DNA of 36,565 nt from Acidobacteriota bacterium (GTDB lineage Bacteria; Acidobacteriota; Vicinamibacteria; Vicinamibacterales; UBA2999): assembly GCA_013140775.1 (NCBI GenBank), contig JABFSA010000139.1, positions 1 through 36,565 of the forward strand, read 5' to 3'. The notes beneath the pieces are model-generated. The model made no database searches and was not told the origin of the DNA. It saw only the letters and a program-made list of their open reading frames with translations. Position numbers and translations under genes: made by a program. Below are positions 23,339 to 29,460 of the stretch, in pieces (the stretch's first letter is position 1; every line of letters begins with the position of its first letter).

Positions 23339-23914
23339 TCATCGGCTGCTATTCTGTGTTTCAGAAAGTAACTTCCTGATCGCCGCCTCGACCGAGGCGG
23401 TCGAGGAATCCCGGCCGAGACCAAATCGCTGCCAAACGCGACAGACGCTGCTCGGACTCGTGCCCGCCTGCCTCGCGACCTGTCGAACCGTACGCCGATC
23501 GCCCGTCAACTGACGGGTCGCTTCGAGCATTGCGGCAATAGGAATGCGGGACCCGGGTCGCCGCCCTGGGCGCGGCGCATCGGACAGCAGTGCCGCGGCT
23601 CCGCCCTGATGAAAACGATGTGTCCACAAGCGTACGGTTGCCGGCGCCACTCGTATCCTCTCGACGATCGCTGCCACCGTCAGTCCCCTCGACGCGAGAA
23701 GCACGATGCGGCTGCGAATCACCAGCCGATAGGGCGATGTGCGCTGTCGCGCCCACTGTTGCAGCTGGGCACGTTCCGCGGCAGAAACTTTTTGAAACGG
23801 GCTGGACTGTAACCGTCGGGACGAGGTGCGCGATGAGGATTTGTCCGCGCTGGAGGTGTCATTCCTCAGCCAATCGGCGGTCGCCTCTTGCGCGGTCGAT
23901 GAGTGCTCCACCAT
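23339..23914 (-). CDS. Orphan IS630/Tc1-like helix-turn-helix protein
   Basis: 191 residues. A Ser/Thr-rich N-terminus leads into two helix-turn-helix segments like the DNA-binding part of IS630-family transposases: RIVLLASRGLTVAAIVERI with ATVRLWTHRFHQGG and ALLSDAPRPGRRP, then RRTVRQVARQAGTSPSSVCR. The catalytic DDE domain is absent; the frame stops at 23339 and the downstream sequence is upstream DNA of the PEP-CTERM gene. It is either a truncated transposase or a domesticated regulator. No terminal inverted repeats or target duplication were recognised. Confidence 0.7.
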   Translation of the reverse strand: MVEHSSTAQEATADWLRNDTSSADKSSSRTSSRRLQSSPFQKVSAAERAQLQQWARQRTSPYRLVIRSRIVLLASRGLTVAAIVERIRVAPATVRLWTHRFHQGGAAALLSDAPRPGRRPGSRIPIAAMLEATRQLTGDRRTVRQVARQAGTSPSSVCRVWQRFGLGRDSSTASVEAAIRKLLSETQNSSR

Positions 23915-23954
23915 TTGTCTTGGAGCGCATCTTCGGCCGTGGAGACGCCGTGCG

Positions 23955-24113
23955 CTAGTCCCATTTGGGGGTTGCGCTGGTACGTGCGCGCCCGTCCGCG
24001 AGTTCCATCAACTCGCCAGCGGCATGTTCAGCCGCCACGTAGTCCGCGAAAGGAAGGAAGGGGATGGTGGACCAGAACCGCGCCAGTTGGAACCGATTGA
24101 CGAGCTGGCTCAA
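23955..24113 (-). CDS. Possible small ORF or gene remnant
   Basis: 52 codons from a TTG at 24113 to a TAG. The peptide has a protein-like aromatic and hydrophobic stretch (FWSTIPFLPFADYVAAEH, GELMELADGRA) that differs from the usual antisense noise. There is no ATG/GTG start or clear Shine-Dalgarno, so it may be a remnant. The rest of 23915-24201 holds nothing I can name. Confidence 0.25.
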   Translation of the reverse strand: MSQLVNRFQLARFWSTIPFLPFADYVAAEHAAGELMELADGRARTSATPKWD

Positions 24114-24201
24114 GGGTCTCGAACGGCTGCGACGTGCAGCGTGACCTCAGAGGTGCGATGACCTGCGGGGCAGGCCCAGGCCCACACGCTGACCGGGATG
24201 C

Positions 24202-25704
24202 CTAGCCGACCGGGATGCCCTGCGGCAGCTTGAAGAACCAATCCGGGTCGTAGGCTGCCTTGACTCGAACCAACCGCTCATAGTTCGACCCGTAGTAGGC
24301 GCGCTGCCAGCCGAGAAGCTCCGGATCGGTGTAGTTGACGTAGGCTCCGCCAGTGGACTCGGCGAGCATCGCGGAGTGGAACTCACGAATCCACGACTTG
24401 CATCGTTCCGTCGTGGGGCCGTCCGCGTTGTCCTCCCAGTAGGCGAGGAACTGGCCACTGAACAGGGCACGGCGGTGCACGAAGGCGGTTTCGTCAGGAC
24501 GAACCCGCCCAACCGCCCCGCCCAGGGAGTCGAACAGCACACTCCCCTGCCTCAAGCCAGGCGTCGCTCGCGCACGTTCGATGTGATGAATCGCCGCGTT
24601 TATCGCGTCGTCGGACAGCAGCTTGTCGAAGAAGGCGGACTTGCCCACATGGGCCTGTCGGGCTACCGTCCCTTCCTCCGAGACCAGAGTGAGGTGACAC
24701 TGTTGAATCGTCACCGTCGGGCATCCAGCCAGTGTGCGCATGGCGTAGAGCCCCTCCATCGTCCGCACGGCCCTGTTGGGTTCGGCACCGACGGGCCGAA
24801 TGAGGTCACCTAGCAACCGTTCGAGACCGGCTGCGTCGCCCAGGAAGATGACGTTGATCCTGACACCAGGCTCAGGGCCGGTGGGATCTGCCCGGAGCCC
24901 GCAAATCGAAAATGCCTCGTCCGGAGCACTCGGACCCCACTTCTGCCAGGACTTCATGACCTGCGGCGCGAAGGCCCAGTCCCACTCCAAACGTACTGTG
25001 GTGATGTCTCTCTGAGGCTGGGTGCGGAACTTGAAAGCGGTCGCGATGCCGAAATTCCCGCCACCTCCGCCCCTGCATGCCCAGAACAGATCGGGATGCC
25101 GCTCCGCATCGCACGTCACGATGTCGCCGGCCGCCGTGACCAATTCGACCTGCGTGAGGCTATCGCACCCCAGCCCGTAGGCGCGGCCGAGCATGCTGAT
25201 GCCGCCGCCCAGGGTGAACCCGGCAATCCCAACGGTCGGACACGACCCGCCCGGCACGGTCCGGCCATGAGCAGCGAGTCGGTCGTAGACGTCGATCAGT
25301 TGTGCTCCTGCGCCAACGGTTGCCACCGTGGAACCGGCGTCCATACGGACCTCGTTCATCTGACTCACGTCGATCACGAGTCCCGGACCGGTAGACCAGC
25401 CGGCATAGCTATGCCCGCCTGACCGAGGGTGAATGGGAATGCGGTTGCGACGCGCGAACGCCAGGCAGGCACGAACGTCCTCGACTGTCCCGCAGCGGGC
25501 CAGAGCGCTGGGACGAATGTCATCGAAACGTGTGTTGAAGACCTTCCGATGCGTTTCGAACGCGGCGTCGTCCTGGAGCAGAAGGTCGCCGTCCAGGGCG
25601 GCCCGGAGGTCGGACCAGCCCAGGGGCTTTCCGTTCTGAAGAGAAGCGTACGCGGAAAGCCATGGCGCAGCGAGACCGCCCAGAAGGAATTGGCGTCTCT
25701 TCAT
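24202..25704 (-). CDS. Tat-exported BBE-type FAD-dependent oxidoreductase
   Basis: 500 residues from the start at 25704. The N-terminus is a twin-arginine signal (MKRRQFLLGG). The FAD_binding_4 domain (about 60-230) contains IHPRSGGHSYAGWS with H98 and PGGSCPTVGIAGFTLGGG with C155. This is the His/Cys pair that binds FAD covalently at two points in berberine-bridge-enzyme and gluco-oligosaccharide-oxidase relatives. The C-terminal BBE motif is YVNYTDPELLGWQRAYYG with NYERLVRVKAAYDP. Such enzymes oxidise sugars or alcohols and use O2. The substrate cannot be deduced. Tat export fits a folded flavoprotein. An in-frame start at 25734 would bury the Tat motif. Confidence 0.92.
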   Translation of the reverse strand: MKRRQFLLGGLAAPWLSAYASLQNGKPLGWSDLRAALDGDLLLQDDAAFETHRKVFNTRFDDIRPSALARCGTVEDVRACLAFARRNRIPIHPRSGGHSYAGWSTGPGLVIDVSQMNEVRMDAGSTVATVGAGAQLIDVYDRLAAHGRTVPGGSCPTVGIAGFTLGGGISMLGRAYGLGCDSLTQVELVTAAGDIVTCDAERHPDLFWACRGGGGGNFGIATAFKFRTQPQRDITTVRLEWDWAFAPQVMKSWQKWGPSAPDEAFSICGLRADPTGPEPGVRINVIFLGDAAGLERLLGDLIRPVGAEPNRAVRTMEGLYAMRTLAGCPTVTIQQCHLTLVSEEGTVARQAHVGKSAFFDKLLSDDAINAAIHHIERARATPGLRQGSVLFDSLGGAVGRVRPDETAFVHRRALFSGQFLAYWEDNADGPTTERCKSWIREFHSAMLAESTGGAYVNYTDPELLGWQRAYYGSNYERLVRVKAAYDPDWFFKLPQGIPVG

Positions 25705-25804
25705 GGGCGGGGTGAGGCAGGCGGGAACGAGCAAGTCGTCACGCGGCCCGCAGCGTAGACGCCGACCCCGGGGAAGTCAAGACAATAGAGCAGCGACTTC
25801 ACGG

Positions 25805-26998
25805 TCACTGCACGAACTTGACGCACACGGGTGTACCGATCGAGAGCGATTGACCGGTGGGTGTGAGCTGGCCGGTCGCCTGATCGATGCGAAACGCCAC
25901 GACCGTGTGTGAGCGCTGGTTGCCCGCGAGCAGCAATCGGCCGGTCGGGTCGATGCCAAAGCCGCGCGGAAAGCTGCCCTGCGTGGGCTCGCTCCCGACG
26001 AACGTAAGGCGCCCCGTTGACTGATCGATGGCGAACACGGTGATGCTGTCGTGCCCGCGGTTCGACGCGTAGAGGAAGCGCCCCGACGGATGCACCTGCA
26101 CTTCGGCGCCACTGAACTCGCTCTGTGCATCAACGCCCGGGGGCAGCGTGGAGAGGGTGAGCACCTCTGACAACGCGCCCGATGTCGCGTCGTGGTTGAA
26201 GGCCGTGATCGTCAGCAGCATCTCGTTGAGGAGGTAGGCGTACGGTCGCGTCGGGTGGAACGCGAAGTGTCGCGGACCAGAACCCGGTGCCACTGCAACA
26301 GAAGCGGGCGTGTGCGGCGTGAGCGTGGCCGCGGCCGGGTCGAGCTTGTAGATGATCATCTTGTCGATGCCGAGGTCTGCCGCATAAGCGAACCGGTTCG
26401 ACTCGTCGACGTTGATTGAGTGCGCGTGCGGCTTCGCCTGTCGCGTTGGGTGGATGCTTGACCCCGTATGGCTGTTCACGCTCGCGGGAACCGCGAGGTG
26501 GCCATCGCTGCGGATGGGGAGCGCGGCCACACTCCCACCGCCGTAGTTGGCCACGAGCACGACGCGGCCCGTGCGGTCGACTATCAGGTGTGCTGGTCCG
26601 GCGCCGCCCGACGACTGCTGGTTCAGCGGCGTCAGCAGGCCAGAATCCCTGTCGATGGCAAAGGCGCTGACCGCGCCGGTCTGCCGGCCCTCGTACGACG
26701 ACACCTCGTTGGCGGCATACAGGTGACGACCGTCCGGATGAACCGCCAGAAAGCTTGGGTTCGTGGACTCGGCCGCGAGTTCGGGGTCAGTGAGACGACC
26801 GGTCGCGAGGGTGAGACGCGACACGTAGATGCCTTTGCTCCTCTCATTGTTCGTGTATGTGCCGATGTACACGAGCAACTCACCGGGGACCATGCTCTTC
26901 TCACCCTGCGAGGCATGTTCGGCGGCGGGGCGCGGGCCGGCTGCGGCGATGGCCGCGGCCAGGAGGGCGGCCAAGAAGACGATGCCTCTGCTTTGCAT
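25805..26998 (-). CDS. Secreted lactonase-family seven-bladed propeller
   Basis: 397 residues, related to YbhE-type 6-phosphogluconolactonase. A signal peptide (about 1-20, AALLAAAIAAAGPRPAAEHA) is followed by VYIGTYTNNERSKGIYVSRL, the usual first strand of the family, and repeated blades (FLAVHPDGRHLYAANE, RHFAFHPTRPYAYLLNE, VQVHPSGRFLYASNRGHDSI, FGIDPTGRLLLAGNQ). The conserved AKPHAHSINVD segment lies near residue 190. Because it is exported, cytosolic 6-phosphogluconolactone is an unlikely substrate; another sugar lactone is more plausible. The neighbouring exported BBE-type oxidase could produce sugar lactones, so the two may act in sequence. This link is inference. Confidence 0.9.
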   Translation of the reverse strand: MQSRGIVFLAALLAAAIAAAGPRPAAEHASQGEKSMVPGELLVYIGTYTNNERSKGIYVSRLTLATGRLTDPELAAESTNPSFLAVHPDGRHLYAANEVSSYEGRQTGAVSAFAIDRDSGLLTPLNQQSSGGAGPAHLIVDRTGRVVLVANYGGGSVAALPIRSDGHLAVPASVNSHTGSSIHPTRQAKPHAHSINVDESNRFAYAADLGIDKMIIYKLDPAAATLTPHTPASVAVAPGSGPRHFAFHPTRPYAYLLNEMLLTITAFNHDATSGALSEVLTLSTLPPGVDAQSEFSGAEVQVHPSGRFLYASNRGHDSITVFAIDQSTGRLTFVGSEPTQGSFPRGFGIDPTGRLLLAGNQRSHTVVAFRIDQATGQLTPTGQSLSIGTPVCVKFVQ

Positions 26999-27142
26999 GT
27001 GTGTGTTCCGTATGTACCGCCGCGCGCGATGCTACCCCTATCCGGTGTACCCGACAATCCGTCGCTGTCGGCGTTGCCAAGGCCGCCGTGTCACGCGGTG
27101 TCTACAGCGGGAGGCCCGGTTGCGAGCCGCGGTCAGACGCGG

Positions 27143-27307
27143 GGGCGCAGGTGGCGATATGCCTTCTTTCCAGAGGGAATCGCGTTCGACGGAAAAGGCT
27201 TTGTTGGAACCCGCGTAACCGCACCGGCCTTCAGCTACTCGCGGGAAATCAGAGCCGAAAGTGAAGGTTTGGTGGACCTGACCGGGATCGAACCGGTGAC
27301 CTCCTGA
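27143..27307 (+). pseudogene. C-terminal relic of a recombinase/integrase ending in the tRNA
   Basis: The plus frame reads RWRYAFFPEGIAFDGKGFVG, then TRVTAPAFSY, and ends LVDLTGIEPVTS with a stop inside the tRNA-Ala. From memory of the family, many bacterial recombinases carry this F-x-FDG-x-GF-x-GT tail, and the LVDLTGIEPVTS ending arises by reading a tRNA gene antisense, because the element is inserted at the tRNA. No catalytic part is present upstream: the same frame to 26468 is antisense to the lactonase gene. I see nothing else in 26999-27142. Confidence 0.4.
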
Positions 27308-27345
27308 ATGCCATTCAGGCGCGCTCCCAACTGCGCTACAGGCCC
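27270..27345 (-). tRNA. tRNA-Ala (anticodon GGC), CCA encoded
   Basis: A 76-nt cloverleaf on the minus strand. Acceptor stem GGGCCTG pairs with CAGGTCC and includes the G3-U70 wobble pair, the identity element for alanyl-tRNA synthetase. The anticodon stem-loop is CCTGAATGGCATTCAGG with anticodon GGC. The T-arm contains GGTTCGATCC. Discriminator A is followed by an encoded CCA (27270-27272). A TACGAT box at 27374-27369 (minus) could be the -10. Confidence 0.97.
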
Positions 27346-27472
27346 ATTTCTGCGAGAACTGAACCCTCATCGTAACACGCTGGTCCCTCTGGAAGCCCTG
27401 GCGGCACCTCAGGTCCCATTGCGCCGATGACCTGGTCTGTCACTGGTCGAAGCTACTGTGGTGTTCAGGGCA

Positions 27473-27519
27473 GCTCGGCTGAAGCCGAGCACTACGAGTG
27501 GTACCGCGAGTGGTACCGC
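27473..27519. repeat. REP-like palindrome plus 12-bp tandem repeat
   Basis: GCTCGGC-TGAA-GCCGAGC (27473-27490) is a perfect 7-bp stem with a TGAA loop. It is followed by two exact copies of GAGTGGTACCGC (27496-27519), each containing the palindrome GGTACC. The word ACTACGAGTG recurs near 27547. This looks like a repetitive extragenic element. No gene is seen in the rest of 27346-27615. Confidence 0.5.
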
Positions 27520-27615
27520 GTTCGCAGGGTCCAGCTAAGCCGGAAACTACGAGTGAACGAGCTCGGCCGAGAGTCCCAGAGCCTGGAGTCCAGGGCCTAA
27601 AGCCAAGACGACGCT

Positions 27616-27831
27616 TTAAGCAGATGTCGCAGCCTGACGTCGATGCGCAAGAGTGAGCCAGTCGGTCAGGTGCTTGGCGGCCTCGTCCGGCGTGATGCCG
27701 TAGAACGGCATCATGGCAGTGGGGATCCCAGGCAGACGCACGAGCTGCGCCCGCCATCGGTTGCTGACGGCCGTCACCTCAATAGCGTACGCCCGCCCGC
27801 CAATGGTTTCTTCGAATCGATGAATAGTCAC
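27616..27831 (-). CDS. Small hypothetical protein
   Basis: 71 residues from GTG 27831 to TAA. The sequence (TIHRFEETIGGRAYAIEV, NRWRAQLV, MPFYGITPDEAAKHLTDWL) looks like a genuine small alpha/beta protein with a strand-strand-strand-helix pattern, similar to short HicB- or DUF-like folds, though I cannot name a family. The frame stays open far upstream to 28647, but that part is antisense to the next gene and composed of Arg/Glu-rich noise, so only the last 71 residues are called. No good Shine-Dalgarno is visible; a TACATT lies immediately before the start. Confidence 0.6.
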   Translation of the reverse strand: MTIHRFEETIGGRAYAIEVTAVSNRWRAQLVRLPGIPTAMMPFYGITPDEAAKHLTDWLTLAHRRQAATSA

Positions 27832-27979
27832 AATGTATTGATTTCTACGGATGAGTCGGGTTGATCTTACGCCGCATCCACAGATGATCAAGCGAAGCCC
27901 GACACGAAGGCGGATGCACACGGGATTTGTGCGTCTCGCGCTTGGCCGCACGGCTTCAACAATTTTTTCTTGTGGCGGG

Positions 27980-28021
27980 TTCTCAACAGCTTTTCCGCGG
28001 GGTGTCCACAGGTTTTCCACA
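27980..28021 (+). repeat. Four DnaA-box-like 9-mers spaced exactly 11 bp
   Basis: TTCTCAACA (27980), TTTTCCGCG (27991), GTGTCCACA (28002) and TTTTCCACA (28013) lie in the same orientation with 2-bp gaps. The last differs from the DnaA box TTATCCACA at one base. A T-rich tract (about 27958-27972) adjoins the array. The region could be a DnaA-binding or origin-like site, or a regulatory element for the gene at 28084, which has a TACAAT at 28058-28063. Confidence 0.5.
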
Positions 28022-28083
28022 GATCGTGATTTGAGGGTCATCGTCGCGCTCGCCGAGTACAATTTGACCTCCTCACTGCATCC

Positions 28084-29460
28084 ATGAAGCTCAGGCTCGT
28101 TCGTCTCATCGTCCTGTGCCTCGCCGTTCCGGCGGTCGCTCGCGCAGCCGCAGCCGACCCGATGTTGTTCACGCTGTTCCTCACGGATGGCACGAGCCTC
28201 GTCAGCTTCGGCGAGTTCGCCCGCGTTGACGATCGTGTGGTGTTTTCGCTCGCCGGCGGAAGCAGCGCGGAGCCGAGGCTTCAGGTAGCGACGCTTCCGG
28301 CCAGCAAGATCGATTGGCCGCGCACCAACCGGCACGCAGCGTCCACGCGCTACCAGTGGTACGCCTCCACGCGAGGCGAAGAAGACTTTCTGCGTCTCAG
28401 TGACAACGTCGCCGATGTCCTGAACCAGGTGGTGCAGAATACCGATCGCACCAAGGCACTCGGCGTCGCGCAGGAGGCACGAGCCACACTCGCTGAGTGG
28501 CCGCGCGAACACTTCGGCTATCGCCAGGAGGACGTGAGGGAGATCCTCTCGTTCCTGGACGGCATCATCGCCGACCTGCGCGCAGCCACGGGCGTCAGTT
28601 CGTTTGACCTGGCCCTCGTCGCATCTCCACCGCCCATCGAGATCCAACCCCTGGCCGTCATGCCCTCCCCTCGCGACCAGGTGGATCAGGTTCTTCGGCT
28701 GGCCTCGCTCACCGAACGTGCATCAGAGCGCGTCGTCCTTCTGCGCTCGGCCCTCGACCTGCTCGACTCTGCCGCCACTATCATTCCTCGCAGAGACGCA
28801 CTCCCTCTCAGAAAGGCGGCCGAAAGGCAGCTCGAAGTGGAGCGCGATACTGACGTCAAATACGCGGATCTCTCCCATCGTCTCGTGGACGAAGCCACGA
28901 AAGGCGCGTCGCGCGCGCGGGTGGACGATGTGCAGCGCGTGCTGAACAAGGTTCCACGCGAGGATGCGAAGCTTGGAGGCAGGCGGCCAGAAACGGTGCA
29001 GGCGCTGCGGGCGTCGATTGAGGCACAGCTCGACGCGGCCAGACGATTCCGGCTCCTGCAGGACCGCTGGACGATCCGCCGTTCGCTCTACCGCGACTAT
29101 CAGCGCTCCGTGTCCACGCATTTGACGCAGCTCGTGAAGTCGCAGCCAGACCTCGAGGCTATCCGCGGGCTCGATGGGCCGACTCCAGAAACCCTGGTGA
29201 AACTTCGCGCCAGGTTGCGGGGCGGTGCCGCGTATCTCGAGCGCATGCGTCCTCCTGAAGATCTGAAGACCACGCACGACCTGCTGGTCGGAGCATGGCG
29301 ATTTGCGGAGAACGCCGTCAACGAACGCTACGCTGCCGCGCGAGCCGGTGATGTCAGATCCGCCTGGCAGGCTTCATCGGCCGCGGGAGGCGCGCTCCTG
29401 CTGCTCTCGCGCGTCCAGCAGGAGATCCGGGAGTCACTCGAGCCGCCGAAGCTGCAGTGA
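28084..29460 (+). CDS. Secreted helical protein coupled to AddAB, unknown function
   Basis: 458 residues with a signal peptide (MKLRLVRLIVLCLAVPAVAR, cleavage near ARAAAA). A short beta-rich region follows (LFLTDGTSLVSFGEFARVDD, residues 28-75), then a long, largely helical region to the C-terminus. I do not recognise a family. The initial 'function displaying a protein's polarity in response to a variable' style region resembles an SH3-like or LSM-like strand set (inference). The last codon overlaps the AddB start by 4 nt (GTGA), which implies translational coupling to the DNA-repair genes. A secreted protein in this position is unexpected. A TACAAT box lies 20 nt before the ATG. Confidence 0.82.
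   Translation: MKLRLVRLIVLCLAVPAVARAAAADPMLFTLFLTDGTSLVSFGEFARVDDRVVFSLAGGSSAEPRLQVATLPASKIDWPRTNRHAASTRYQWYASTRGEEDFLRLSDNVADVLNQVVQNTDRTKALGVAQEARATLAEWPREHFGYRQEDVREILSFLDGIIADLRAATGVSSFDLALVASPPPIEIQPLAVMPSPRDQVDQVLRLASLTERASERVVLLRSALDLLDSAATIIPRRDALPLRKAAERQLEVERDTDVKYADLSHRLVDEATKGASRARVDDVQRVLNKVPREDAKLGGRRPETVQALRASIEAQLDAARRFRLLQDRWTIRRSLYRDYQRSVSTHLTQLVKSQPDLEAIRGLDGPTPETLVKLRARLRGGAAYLERMRPPEDLKTTHDLLVGAWRFAENAVNERYAAARAGDVRSAWQASSAAGGALLLLSRVQQEIRESLEPPKLQ

Noticed and set aside
26468..27142. Long plus-strand frame joined to the recombinase-like tail
   Set aside because: It runs antisense through the lactonase gene and has no catalytic recombinase motif; only the tail is kept as a relic.
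27496..27519. CRISPR array
   Set aside because: The units are 12 bp, adjacent and only two, without spacers, and no cas gene occurs in the window.
27832..28647. Upstream part of a 343-residue minus-strand frame
   Set aside because: Antisense to the signal-peptide protein at 28084 and low in hydrophobic pattern. Only the last 71 residues (27616-27831) look like a protein.
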